Shown here: positions 8,423-17,272 of the stretch, one piece after another
Numbering within the stretch: the stretch's first letter is position 1
How the letters are laid out: the number at the start of each line of letters is the position of its first letter
DNA from: Wocania_A spongiicola
GTDB lineage: Bacteria > Bacteroidota > Bacteroidia > Flavobacteriales > Flavobacteriaceae
Assembly: GCF_023502325.1 (NCBI RefSeq)
Contig: NZ_JAMFLZ010000004.1
Coordinates: forward strand, 124,001-188,000
Direction of reading: 5' to 3'
Length of the DNA stretch: 64,000 bases
The notes under the pieces: generated by a model
Database searches by the model: none
Told to the model about the DNA's origin: nothing
The model's input: the letters and a program-made list of their open reading frames with translations, nothing else
Translations under genes and position numbers: made by a program

Positions 8423-10597
8423 ATGAAGTTATTAGTTAAATACATTAGTTTTTTATGCCTTCTTTTTTGCACAAGTTTTTTACTTGCTCAAGAAAGAAAC
8501 GATGCTATAAACTCAGAAAAAAGATTTACTGTACGTGGCTCTGTAATAGAGAGTGATACCAATAAGCCAATATCTAATGTTAATATAGAAGTTGGAGGTG
8601 GTGCATATACCACAACTGACGCTTTAGGAGAATTTAAAATTGTTGCAAAAAAGGGTGACGAGCTTACGATAAAGCATAAAGATTTTGAAACGGTTTATTA
8701 TATTATTGAAGATAGTGAGCGCATTAAAGTTAAGGTAGAACCTAATAAAATAGAAGAGTACAGAAGCAAACTTTTTAAATCAAAAGCAAATACCCAAGTC
8801 TTTAAATCACTTATAGACTCTGCAGAAGTATATTTAAAAAAAGATGCAAAAAAGAGCATTCAATTTATTGCAGATGCTTTAAAGGATAGTAGGTCAGTTA
8901 AGCAAAATAGTGAAGCTTACGAAGTTTTAGGTGATATTTACACGTATTGGAAACAGTTTGATTTGGCAGTTTCAAATTACAGAATTAGTATTCAAAATAG
9001 AACAAGTAATGCCGTTAAAATTAAATTAGCGAAAGCGTATCAGCTTAATAAAAATTACCAAGAAAGCCTTAGTATTTATAATGAGATTGATAAGAAGCAA
9101 CTATCAAATTGGCAACTCGTTTCGCTTTACGAGGGGCTTGGAGATGTACACCAAAACACAAAAGCTTTTGACGCTTCAATAGATGCTTATACAAAAGGGT
9201 TAGAAGTGGCACAAAAACATTTAATAACTCCAAAGATTACGGATTTAAATTCTAAACTAGCTCAAGCACATATTAATAATGGAGAGCTCCAAGAAGCACA
9301 ACTTCGATTTAGTAATTCTCTTAAGTTAGCTAGTCAAGAAAACAAAAGAAGAGGCGTAGAGGAAAAAGTTAAAGTAGCAGATTTTCAAAATAATTTAAAT
9401 GATTATTCCAGCGAAATAGAACTGCGTAAAGAAGCTTTGGATGATATAAATGATATAGAGAGCGATTCGGTTTTCGATAACAAAAGTGCCTTAACACCAC
9501 AAAAACAAAATTATAAAATAGGAAATGCCTATGCTTTGCAAAAAGATTATGGAAACGCTATAACCTATCTTGAAAAAAGTATTGAAGAAGCTGATGATAA
9601 AGAAGATTTAATCGTTCAAAAAGATGCAACTAAAAAACTATCAGACGTATTACGTGACGCTGGCGAATTTGATAAAGCACGAATTGCGTTTGAAAATTAC
9701 ATAAGCTTATTAGACAAAGTCTATGTAAAAAGAGAGCAAGAAATATCGCAAGCGGCACGATTTAGTCAAGATATTATTAGTAAACAAAACAGGATTTTAA
9801 GTTTAGAGAGTGATAGAGAGCTCTCAGAAAGTAAATATCAACTTAATGTTGAGCAAGCCCGAACACAAAAATTAATTATTTACTCGCTAATTGGAGGGGT
9901 TCTATTGTTGTTAGTTACAGCATTTTTAATGTTTAAATATATAAAGCAACAACGGTTAGCTAATAATTTATTGGCATTAAAAACGTTACGCAGTCAAATG
10001 AATCCGCATTTTATATTTAATGCCTTAAACTCTGTAAATAGTTTTATAGCCTCGAACGATGAGCGAACAGCAAATAAATATTTATCAGATTTCTCATTAT
10101 TAATGCGAGCTGTTTTAGAAAATAGCGAAGAAGATTTTATTCCATTAGAAAAGGAAATAGAGTTATTGCAATTATACACAAAATTAGAACACTTTAGGTT
10201 TAAAGATAAGTTTGATTATAATATTACTGTGGATGAAAACATTAATGTAAACAATTTTGTAATTCCGCCAATGCTATTACAACCTTATATTGAAAATGCC
10301 GTTTGGCACGGACTGAGATACAAAAAAAGTAAGGGGCGTTTAGATATTAAAATTACTCAAACCAAGCCTGATGAAATAAGCATAGAGATTGTAGATGACG
10401 GTATTGGTAGAAAAAAATCGAAGTCTTTAAAAACCGAACATCAGCAAAAGCAAAACTCAAAAGGTATGGGTAATATTAAGAAGCGTGTATCAATTTTAAA
10501 CGCAATGTATAAAGATAAGGTTGATGTTTTTATTGACGATTTTCAAAATAAGGAAGACACAGGAACCAAAGTTGTGGTAACACTTAAAAAGGATTAA
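8423..10597 (+). CDS. LytS/YpdA-type sensor histidine kinase with TPRs
   Basis: A 724-residue membrane sensor. The ATG at 8423 is chosen over an upstream in-frame GTG at 8393 because the signal sequence MKLLVKYISFLCLLFCTSFLLAQ begins there. Order: a carboxypeptidase-regulatory-like beta domain (about 35-105), a periplasmic block of tetratricopeptide repeats (about 120-440), a short coiled coil, one transmembrane helix (about 485-507), and the His_kinase (PF06580) domain with phospho-acceptor H529 in MNPHFIFNAL. A HATPase follows (N box IENAVWHGLRYKK; G box DDGIGRKKS; KGMGNIKKRV). It would phosphorylate the LytTR regulator encoded 2 bp downstream. Such TPR kinases sense unknown cues, with the TPRs as the likely ligand or partner surface. 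Confidence 0.92.
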   Translation: MKLLVKYISFLCLLFCTSFLLAQERNDAINSEKRFTVRGSVIESDTNKPISNVNIEVGGGAYTTTDALGEFKIVAKKGDELTIKHKDFETVYYIIEDSERIKVKVEPNKIEEYRSKLFKSKANTQVFKSLIDSAEVYLKKDAKKSIQFIADALKDSRSVKQNSEAYEVLGDIYTYWKQFDLAVSNYRISIQNRTSNAVKIKLAKAYQLNKNYQESLSIYNEIDKKQLSNWQLVSLYEGLGDVHQNTKAFDASIDAYTKGLEVAQKHLITPKITDLNSKLAQAHINNGELQEAQLRFSNSLKLASQENKRRGVEEKVKVADFQNNLNDYSSEIELRKEALDDINDIESDSVFDNKSALTPQKQNYKIGNAYALQKDYGNAITYLEKSIEEADDKEDLIVQKDATKKLSDVLRDAGEFDKARIAFENYISLLDKVYVKREQEISQAARFSQDIISKQNRILSLESDRELSESKYQLNVEQARTQKLIIYSLIGGVLLLLVTAFLMFKYIKQQRLANNLLALKTLRSQMNPHFIFNALNSVNSFIASNDERTANKYLSDFSLLMRAVLENSEEDFIPLEKEIELLQLYTKLEHFRFKDKFDYNITVDENINVNNFVIPPMLLQPYIENAVWHGLRYKKSKGRLDIKITQTKPDEISIEIVDDGIGRKKSKSLKTEHQQKQNSKGMGNIKKRVSILNAMYKDKVDVFIDDFQNKEDTGTKVVVTLKKD

Positions 10598-10599
10598 AA

Positions 10600-11334
10600 A
10601 TGAAACTAACCTCAATCATAGTTGAAGACGAAGAAACAAGCAGGCAAATTCTAAAGAATTACTTAAAAAAGTATTGTCCAAATGTAACTGTTTTAGGCGA
10701 AGCTGAAAACGTTGAACAGGCTTTAGTATTGATTAGGAATAATGATTTAGATTTGGTGTTTCTCGACGTAGAAATGCCCTATGGTAATGCTTTCGATTTA
10801 CTTGAAAAGGTTGGCGATATAGATTTTGAAACCGTATTTGTAACCGCTTACAATCACTATGCTATGGATGCTTTAAATGCGCATGCATCGTATTATTTAA
10901 TGAAACCCATTTCTATAGACGAGCTTATAAAAGCAGTTGACTATGTAACCGAAATAAAAACCAAAGAAGAAGCGCTTCAAAATCAAGTATTAGTCCCAAA
11001 AACAAATACAGTAAATGGTAAAATTACTATTCCGCAGCTAAATGGTTTTGAGGTTATTAATACATCAGATATTTTATACTGTAAAGCTGATGATAATTAT
11101 ACCGAGATTTTCCTCAACACCAATAAAAAGAAACTGGTAAGTAAAACACTTAAATATTTTGAGGATATTTTAAAGGATACAAGTTTTGCTCGTGTACACA
11201 AATCGTATTTAGTAAATGTAAACGAGGTTGTTAAATACGTAAAAGGTAAAGGAGGAAGCGTGGTATTAAGTAACGGAAAGGAAATTATGGTTTCAGCATC
11301 AAAAAAATCAGGTTTATTATCCTATTTTAAATAG
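10600..11334 (+). CDS. LytTR-family response regulator
   Basis: A 244-residue cytosolic DNA-binding regulator. The receiver domain (1-120) has the acidic pocket VEDEE (residues 8-12), phospho-acceptor Asp56 in FLDVEMP, Thr in FVTAYN, and Lys in MKPIS. The C-terminal LytTR domain (about 145-244) has the typical ILYCKADDNYTEIFL and FARVHKSYLVNVNEVV segments. It is separated from the kinase gene by 2 bp, so the two form a clear LytS/LytR-type pair. No LytTR target repeat was identified in the window, so the regulon is unknown. Confidence 0.93.
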   Translation: MKLTSIIVEDEETSRQILKNYLKKYCPNVTVLGEAENVEQALVLIRNNDLDLVFLDVEMPYGNAFDLLEKVGDIDFETVFVTAYNHYAMDALNAHASYYLMKPISIDELIKAVDYVTEIKTKEEALQNQVLVPKTNTVNGKITIPQLNGFEVINTSDILYCKADDNYTEIFLNTNKKKLVSKTLKYFEDILKDTSFARVHKSYLVNVNEVVKYVKGKGGSVVLSNGKEIMVSASKKSGLLSYFK

Positions 11335-11336
11335 AT

Positions 11337-11452
11337 TTGTCATTACTAGTAGATAAATAAGTGATGTGGTAATCTTTTAAAGTGAAAATCAAATAATAGT
11401 AAACTTACTAAGAGATTGTCACTGCAAATAAATTTGCTTCACAATAACAACT
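11337..11452. repeat. Decayed inverted intergenic repeat
   Basis: The left part begins TTGTCATTACTAG and ends GTGGTAATCTTTT. The right part, read on the other strand, begins TTGTTATTGTG and ends GTGACAATCTCTT. The two halves therefore form an imperfect inverted repeat around about 30 bp. It resembles a degenerate copy of the common bacterial intergenic repeat TTGTCATTGCGAGG...GTGGCAATCT. A small perfect hairpin, GCAAAT-AA-ATTTGC, sits in the right half. No gene or promoter was found here. Confidence 0.4.
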
Positions 11453-11480
11453 TAATGAAACAACACATAAACAGTAACAG

Positions 11481-11996
11481 ATGCCAATAATAAAACCAGT
11501 AAACGGAAAATCACCACAAGTGCCAGACGATTGTTATGTAGCCGAAAACGCAACCATTGTTGGCGATGTCGTAATGGGCAGCCAATGCAGTGTTTGGTTT
11601 AGTGCAGTAATTCGTGGCGATGTACATTACATAAAAATGGGAAACAAAGTTAATGTGCAAGATGGTGCTGTTATACACGCTACCTATCAAAAATCACCCA
11701 CAACCATTGGAAATAATGTGTCTATTGGTCACAATGCCATTGTGCACGGTTGCACGATTCACGATAATGTTTTAGTAGGGATGGGTAGTATTATTATGGA
11801 TGATTGTATTGTAGAGAGTAACAGTATTATTGCAGCAGGAGCAGTTGTAACTCAAAATACAAGGGTAGAAGCTGGTAGTATCTACGCAGGGGTTCCAGCA
11901 AAAAAGGTAAAAGATATTAGCCAAGAACTTATTTCAGGCGAAATAGACCGTATAGCAAATAATTATATAAAATATTCAGGTTGGTTTAAAGAGTAA
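11481..11996 (+). CDS. Gamma-carbonic anhydrase family (YrdA/PaaY-like) protein
   Basis: A 171-residue left-handed beta-helix protein built of hexapeptide repeats (about residues 15-135; for example VGDVVMGSQCSVW, VIHATY, IGHNAIVHGC). It has the conserved RGDVHYIKMGNKVNVQD segment and metal-ligand histidines in VIHAT and IGHNAIVHG, as in gamma-class carbonic anhydrases and the YrdA/PaaY group. A C-terminal helix (ELISGEIDRIANNYIKYS) packs on the trimer. It likely acts as a trimer in the cytosol. Actual hydration activity varies in this family, so the substrate is uncertain. The gene stands alone between two repeat-like intergenic regions, and the next gene is convergent murI. Confidence 0.88.
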   Translation: MPIIKPVNGKSPQVPDDCYVAENATIVGDVVMGSQCSVWFSAVIRGDVHYIKMGNKVNVQDGAVIHATYQKSPTTIGNNVSIGHNAIVHGCTIHDNVLVGMGSIIMDDCIVESNSIIAAGAVVTQNTRVEAGSIYAGVPAKKVKDISQELISGEIDRIANNYIKYSGWFKE

Positions 11997-11999
11997 GGC

Positions 12000-12112
12000 G
12001 TTACCACAACACTTCGACTGCGCTCAGTGCAAATGGTCGCGCTTTCCGTTATATCTTTTTCTCGTGCCTCAAAAAAGGATGCCACTGCAATCGCTAACGC
12101 AAAAAGGGTTCA
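12000..12112. repeat. Bacteroidetes intergenic repeat-like element
   Basis: The 117-bp convergent gap between the carbonic anhydrase gene and murI is richer in GC than its surroundings. It contains CACTTCGACTGCGCTCAGTG, a type of sequence found dispersed in many Bacteroidetes genomes. Next come GCGCTTTCCGTTATATC and, after a short A/T stem (ATCTTTTT / AAAAAGGAT), GGATGCCACTGCAATCG and CTAACGC. I recognise the second half as resembling a dispersed flavobacterial intergenic hairpin. Copy number cannot be seen from one window. Confidence 0.45.
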
Positions 12113-12113
12113 A

Positions 12114-12893
12114 TTAAAAGTCCAAATAATCCACATTATATATTTCGTCCAAAAGGGGCTTCATAACTTCTGGGTTTCCATTTGAGAAAAAAATGTTTTT
12201 TGCAATTGTAGTTTCAGTATTCAATAAATTATTCTGCTTTAAAACAGCTTTAGTTTGTCTAGCTACAGCTTCGCCAGAATCAATAATCTTTACGTTATTT
12301 GGTAATAAATCAATAAGTAAAGGCATTAAATAAGGATAATGCGTGCATCCTAAAACTAAATAATCAATGTTGGCATCAATCATAGGTTGTAAATACAATT
12401 TAAGTAAGGCCTTCATGTCCTCAGAATGTAATTTTCCGCTTTCAATAAGCTGTACAACACCTTCTCCAACTTGTTCAATAACATTAATGTTGCTAGTAAA
12501 TAACCCAGAAGTTTTTGAGAATAAAGAGCTACTTAAAGTCCCTTTAGTGGCTAAAATACCAATAGCATTTGTTTTGGTTCGCAATGCAGCAGGTTTTATT
12601 GCAGGTTCAATACCAATAAATGGAACATTATAAGTTTCTCGAAGATAATCAATAGCATTGGTAGTAGCAGTGTTACAAGCCACTACGATAAGCTTACATT
12701 TTTTATTTAATAAAAACTCAGTGTTTTTTGCGCTAAGTTTAATAATAGCTTCTTTTCCCTTTGGGCCAAAAGGAGCATTTTTACTGTCGGCTAAATATAT
12801 AGTATTTTCATTAGGTAAAAGGTGGTGGATTTCTTTCCATATAGAAGTTCCACCAACACCTGAATCAAAAACACCAATAGGAAATGTACTCAT
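12114..12893 (-). CDS. murI: Glutamate racemase
   Basis: A 259-residue cytosolic enzyme converting L- to D-glutamate for peptidoglycan. The catalytic cysteines are C73 in VACNTATT and C183 in LGCTHYPYL. The substrate-binding DSGVGG (10-15), with Asp10, and the SKNAPFGPKG segment are intact. Its length is typical. It is the last gene of the envelope-biogenesis run (CBS protein to ompH), but a hairpin terminator precedes it, so it may be expressed partly by read-through. The downstream side is the convergent carbonic-anhydrase-like gene and a repeat-like element. Confidence 0.96.
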   Translation of the reverse strand: MSTFPIGVFDSGVGGTSIWKEIHHLLPNENTIYLADSKNAPFGPKGKEAIIKLSAKNTEFLLNKKCKLIVVACNTATTNAIDYLRETYNVPFIGIEPAIKPAALRTKTNAIGILATKGTLSSSLFSKTSGLFTSNINVIEQVGEGVVQLIESGKLHSEDMKALLKLYLQPMIDANIDYLVLGCTHYPYLMPLLIDLLPNNVKIIDSGEAVARQTKAVLKQNNLLNTETTIAKNIFFSNGNPEVMKPLLDEIYNVDYLDF

Positions 12894-12915
12894 ATGCGTA
12901 TAAATTTACTCAATA

Positions 12916-12950
12916 AAAACAAAAAGCCACCTTGATTAAGGTAGCTTTTA
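12916..12950 (-). terminator. Intrinsic terminator downstream of ompH
   Basis: On the minus strand the stem AAAAGC-C-ACCTT / AAGGT-A-GCTTTT (12922-12949, one mismatch, loop GATT) is followed by T-rich GTTTTTATTG. It is placed to end ompH transcripts before murI. Confidence 0.75.
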
Positions 12951-12971
12951 TATTATTTTTATTGAGTGTTT

Positions 12972-13478
12972 TTATATTCCTAGTTCTTTTTTTACATCAT
13001 CAAGTAAATTTTTACCATCAGACATAATTACTACACCTTGTGCCGAATCTAAAACATATTCGAAACCTTGAGCTCTTGATACTTTTAATATTGCTGCTTT
13101 GGCTTTTTCTGTTATAGGCTTTAAAAGTTCAAGCTCCTTAGTTTGCATATCTTGTTGAGCTTGCCCTTGAAATTGACGAATATTTTGCTCCATAGTTTGT
13201 ACTTCTTGAGCCCTTTTAGTGTTCTCTTCTTGAGTTTTCGTAGAAGCTTCAGCATCGTATTGCTTTACTTTAGTTTGAAACTCAGTAGCCATAGTTTGGA
13301 TATCAGTTTCGTAAGTTTTTCTCAATGTTTCCATCTGCGTTTGTGCCGCTTTCATTTCTGGCATAGCAGTTATTAATTCTTGAGTATTTATATGGGCAAC
13401 TTTACTTTGTGCTTGTGTAAAACTAAGAGTTCCTATACATAATGCCGTTGCTAATAAAATAGTTTTAAATTGTTTCAT
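12972..13478 (-). CDS. OmpH/Skp-family periplasmic chaperone
   Basis: A 168-residue exported protein with signal peptide MKQFKTILLATALCIGTLSFTQAQ and an OmpH fold. An opening strand (SKVAHINTQELITAMPEM) is followed by a long helical hairpin (about residues 40-125, rich in Gln/Lys/Glu: the tentacle) and a closing strand pair (FEYVLDSAQGVVIMSDGKNLLDDV). Skp-type proteins hold unfolded outer-membrane proteins for delivery to BamA. It lies 35 bp after a second, longer ompH paralogue and in the same run as bamA, which fits this role. Confidence 0.93.
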   Translation of the reverse strand: MKQFKTILLATALCIGTLSFTQAQSKVAHINTQELITAMPEMKAAQTQMETLRKTYETDIQTMATEFQTKVKQYDAEASTKTQEENTKRAQEVQTMEQNIRQFQGQAQQDMQTKELELLKPITEKAKAAILKVSRAQGFEYVLDSAQGVVIMSDGKNLLDDVKKELGI

Positions 13479-13513
13479 TTTTAAATAGTATTAATGTGTT
13501 ATAAATTGTTTTG

Positions 13514-14488
13514 TTAATTGTTATTTATACTGTCTTTTATTTTTTGACGCTCTTCTAATATTTTTTTCTTTTTGTCGTCTAGAGCCTTTTTTCTCGCTTC
13601 TCTTTCTTTTAATTTTTTTTGTCTGTTTTCTTCAACAAGTTGTGCTCTCGTTTTAGTCTCTCCAGTTGTTTTTTCATCAACAGATTTTCCTGCTTCGGTT
13701 GTTTTATTTTTAGCATCCAATTTAGCCTGTTTAGCTTTTGCACGATCGTCCAATATTTTTTGACGTCTTTCAGCAGCAGCTTTTACTTTTGCGTCACGAG
13801 CCGCTAATTTTTTTTGTCTTGCTATTTCAATAGCACTTTCTCGAGCTGCTTTCTTCTCTTCTAATGCTTTTTGACGTTCTTCCAATTCTAAATTAACCTC
13901 TGGTACAACTTCTTCTTTTTCTGCAGCTTTTCGTTCAGCTTTTGTTTGAACTTGCTTACGTTTTGATGCTCTTTTAATACTTCTTAAAATCTGTTCGCTT
14001 AAATCAAATTGTTTAGCCGAATATAGCATAACAACATCTGCAGATTTATCAAATATAAAATCGTATTTTCTACTTCCAGCTAAATCTTGTACGGCAGCAA
14101 AAATTTGATCTTGTATAGGTTGCATTAATTGCTTTTTCTGAATCATTAAATCACCATTAGGGCCGAAACGTTTTTGTTGGTAATCTAATATTTCTTGTTC
14201 TTCAAAAGTTATATCTTCTTCGCGTTCATCAACAAGTTCTTTTGTTAAAAGTGCTTTTTCATTACTTAAATCTTTACGTTTTTGTTCAACAGCACTTAGT
14301 TTGGTTTGAATTTCATTGTTCCATTTTTGAGCCTTTTCATCTAATTGAGATATAGCTTCTTGATATTCTGGAACATTTTCTAAAATATACTCTGTATCAA
14401 TATATCCAATTCGTACCCCACGCTGTGCATGTAACGATATACTTAATGTAAACACTAGTATCAGTAAAAAAAGAACTTTGTTTTGCAT
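13514..14488 (-). CDS. Long OmpH/Skp-family protein with basic coiled-coil tail
   Basis: A 324-residue exported protein (signal peptide MQNKVLFLLILVFTLSISLHAQ). Residues about 22-170 are an OmpH/Skp domain (VRIGYIDTEYILENVPEY ... YDFIFDKSADVVMLYSAKQFDLSEQIL). Residues about 175-324 are an extremely Lys/Arg/Ala/Glu-rich, low-complexity coiled-coil tail, about twice the usual Skp length. It is probably a periplasmic chaperone paralogue. The charged tail could bind membranes, nucleic acid or partner proteins; its role is not established. It sits between bamA (197-bp gap) and the shorter ompH, an arrangement I know as common in flavobacteria. Confidence 0.9.
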   Translation of the reverse strand: MQNKVLFLLILVFTLSISLHAQRGVRIGYIDTEYILENVPEYQEAISQLDEKAQKWNNEIQTKLSAVEQKRKDLSNEKALLTKELVDEREEDITFEEQEILDYQQKRFGPNGDLMIQKKQLMQPIQDQIFAAVQDLAGSRKYDFIFDKSADVVMLYSAKQFDLSEQILRSIKRASKRKQVQTKAERKAAEKEEVVPEVNLELEERQKALEEKKAARESAIEIARQKKLAARDAKVKAAAERRQKILDDRAKAKQAKLDAKNKTTEAGKSVDEKTTGETKTRAQLVEENRQKKLKEREARKKALDDKKKKILEERQKIKDSINNN

Positions 14489-14685
14489 CTGTTTAATATT
14501 TTTATAATTTATAGCTATAAATTCTAAAATAGACAGATGATAATTTTTTTAAATTCTGTCATTCTTTGAATTGTATTTTCAAAATTAACGAATTTTAATC
14601 TGAAAAATTTCAATTCTTATTCAAATCATCAAATTGTTATTAGAAAATATCGTGCCAAAATAAATTTTGTTATAATATTGATTGA

Positions 14686-17262
14686 TTAAAACTGTTGCCC
14701 AATAATGAAATGTGTCTCCCAGCCATTTTTAGCAGTTTGCCCTGGCAATGCATCAAACCCGTGACCGAAATCGATACCTAATAAACCAAATGCAGGCATG
14801 AAAATACGAATACCTAAACCAGCTGATCGTTTAATATCAAAAGGGTTGTAATCTCTAAAACTATTATAAGAAGCTCCACCTTCTAAAAAGCCTAATGCAT
14901 ATATTTTAGCAGAAGCTTTTAATGTAATTGGGTAACGAAGTTCTAACGAAAACTTATTGTAAATTGTACCTCCATCTTGATCAGATAAAGACTGGTTTGG
15001 ATAGCCACGAAGCGCAATAGCCTCTCTACCGTCCAAACTATAATTGCCTAAACCATCACCACCAACAAAGAAACGCTCAAAAGGAATAACACCTCTGTCA
15101 TTGTTATAGGCACCTAAGAACCCAAATTCTACACTTGGTTTTAATACTAAATCTTTTACAATTTCCGTATACCAATCTCCTTTAAAGTTTATTTTGTAAA
15201 ACTCTAACCACTTGTAGCGTTCTTGATCTATTTCTCCAACTCTATCTGATGCTTCTGTTCTTTCATCAATAGTTTTTGTACCATCACCAATTATAATTTC
15301 TAAATCATCTCGCTCATCTTTAAGTGCTTTGTAATCTACTTTATTAAATAATGAATAAGGAACAGAAAATTTAGCGGTAGCAGAAAAGTTTGAGCCGCCA
15401 GTTGGATAAATAGGGTCTATTCTGGTGTTATTTCTACTTAAACCAATAGTATATGATAAGTTGTTTGAACTACCGTCTCCAAACGTAAATAAACCTGTAT
15501 TATAGTTTTGTAAATCGTAGTGCTGAAAACTTACAGCTTGAGATAATGTAAAATAATCATCAGGAACCGTTAATCGTTTTGCTAAACCTACTGAAAGACC
15601 TGTAATATTAAAACGTCTAGACTTATCAGCATTTCTAGTTATAGGATTGTATAAAAATTGTTTTGTATGCGATAATGATGTAGAAAATTGTACAGGTTTT
15701 TTACCTCCTAACCAAGGTTCAGAAAATGAAAAGCTATAGGTTTGATAAAAACGACTCGCTTGTAAACGTAAAGCCAATTTTTGCCCATCACCCATTGGAA
15801 TTGGTTTGTATGCCTCTTTTTTGAAGATATCTTTAATAGAAAAATTATTAAAAGAAAGACCAAGAGTTCCAATAAATCCGCCACCGCCGTAACCTCCTTG
15901 TAATTCTATTTGACTAGAACCAGTTTCTTTAACAGAGTACTCCATGTCTATAGTACCTTCATTAGGGTTAGGGTTGTTAAAGTTTGGCGAAATTTCTTGA
16001 GCATCAAAAAAGCCTAATTGACCTAGTTCTCTTACCGAACGAACAACATTTTCTTTACTGTATAACTGCCCAGGGCGAGTACGTAACATTCTGTAAATAA
16101 CATGATCGTTAGTTTTGTCGTTTCCTACTACTGAAACTTTATTGAAATAGGCTGGCTTTCCTTCAGATATTCTAATTTCCATGTCGATAACATTGCCGTC
16201 TGCATTAACTTCTACTGGATTAATAGAAGAGAATAAATATCCACTATTTTGATATAGGTTTGTTATGTCAGCAGCATCAGGTTTTGAATTATCAGCAATA
16301 CGCTCTTGTAATAAAACACCATTATATGTGTCGCCTTTTTTAATTCGTAAATATCTGTTTAATTGCTCGTTTGAATATACAGTGTTGCCAATAAAAGTAA
16401 TATCTCCAAAAGTGTACAGTTCGCCTTCATTAACATTTATATGAAGCGATACGGTTTTGTTATCGTCATTAACAACTAGACTGTCAGATAAAATGCGCGC
16501 ATCTCTATAGCCGTTCTCTTTATATTTATCTATAACATGGTTTAAATCTGCTTGATAGGCAGAATCAATAAATTTTGAACGCTTTAATATGCGTAATCGG
16601 TTTATCTTTTTTGTATTTTTCATGGCCTTTCTAAGCTTTTTATCACTTAAAACATTATTGCCGCTAAATACAATATCTTTAACTTTAACTTTTTCGCCTT
16701 TGTCAATATTTAATACCATATTAACTCTAGCTGTTTCTAAAGAATCTTTTACATCGATGGTGTTTATTAATATTTTGGAATTATAAAAACCATTTTTTTT
16801 ATATTTTTTAGTAAGAAAATTTTTGGTAGTAGTTATAAGGTTTTCGGTTACTTTAGTGCCTTTATTTAAACCAGTTTCTTTGATAATGGCTTCTTTTTTG
16901 CCCTTTTTAACACCATTAATTTTTAACTCATTAAGTTGTGGTAAATCAGATAGTCTAATTTCTAAATAGGCAATATCACCTTCTATTTTAGAAATATATA
17001 CTTCAATGTCGCTAAACAATTTATATCCCCAAAGTTTTTTAATTGCTTTACTAATATCTTCCCCAGGAATAGTTATTTCTTTGCCTTTTCTTAGGCCAGA
17101 AGTTGTTATAATTGTAGCTTCACTAAATGTAGTGTTACCAGAAACAGAAATACCTCCTAAAGTGTATTTTTTACCATCGCTATATGGTAAATCTTGCGCT
17201 TGTGCATTAAAACTAAAAGCAATTATTAATGCTACTAAGCAATGTTTTATATAAGTTGTCAA
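14686..17262 (-). CDS. bamA: Outer membrane protein assembly factor BamA
   Basis: An 858-residue outer-membrane protein that inserts beta-barrel proteins. POTRA domains span about residues 25-430 (repeated pattern such as VKDIVFSGNNVLSDKKLRKAM and TFGDITFIGNTVYSNEQL). A 16-strand Omp85 barrel covers about 440-858, with the conserved loop-6 VRGYP-type motif seen here as LRGYPNQ. The reading frame is open a further 47 codons into uppS, but the only start followed by a signal peptide is TTG at 17262 (TTYIKHCLVALIIAFSFNAQAQ), 11 bp after the uppS stop, so I choose it. The gene follows uppS and precedes two OmpH chaperone genes, giving a coherent outer-membrane biogenesis unit. Confidence 0.94.
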   Translation of the reverse strand: MTTYIKHCLVALIIAFSFNAQAQDLPYSDGKKYTLGGISVSGNTTFSEATIITTSGLRKGKEITIPGEDISKAIKKLWGYKLFSDIEVYISKIEGDIAYLEIRLSDLPQLNELKINGVKKGKKEAIIKETGLNKGTKVTENLITTTKNFLTKKYKKNGFYNSKILINTIDVKDSLETARVNMVLNIDKGEKVKVKDIVFSGNNVLSDKKLRKAMKNTKKINRLRILKRSKFIDSAYQADLNHVIDKYKENGYRDARILSDSLVVNDDNKTVSLHINVNEGELYTFGDITFIGNTVYSNEQLNRYLRIKKGDTYNGVLLQERIADNSKPDAADITNLYQNSGYLFSSINPVEVNADGNVIDMEIRISEGKPAYFNKVSVVGNDKTNDHVIYRMLRTRPGQLYSKENVVRSVRELGQLGFFDAQEISPNFNNPNPNEGTIDMEYSVKETGSSQIELQGGYGGGGFIGTLGLSFNNFSIKDIFKKEAYKPIPMGDGQKLALRLQASRFYQTYSFSFSEPWLGGKKPVQFSTSLSHTKQFLYNPITRNADKSRRFNITGLSVGLAKRLTVPDDYFTLSQAVSFQHYDLQNYNTGLFTFGDGSSNNLSYTIGLSRNNTRIDPIYPTGGSNFSATAKFSVPYSLFNKVDYKALKDERDDLEIIIGDGTKTIDERTEASDRVGEIDQERYKWLEFYKINFKGDWYTEIVKDLVLKPSVEFGFLGAYNNDRGVIPFERFFVGGDGLGNYSLDGREAIALRGYPNQSLSDQDGGTIYNKFSLELRYPITLKASAKIYALGFLEGGASYNSFRDYNPFDIKRSAGLGIRIFMPAFGLLGIDFGHGFDALPGQTAKNGWETHFIIGQQF

Positions 17263-17272
17263 AGATAAAATA

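Noticed and set aside
14525..14542. Shared AAAATAGACAGATGA with the pdxJ start region
   Set aside because: A 15-16 bp match in AT-rich DNA with no structural or positional logic; likely chance.
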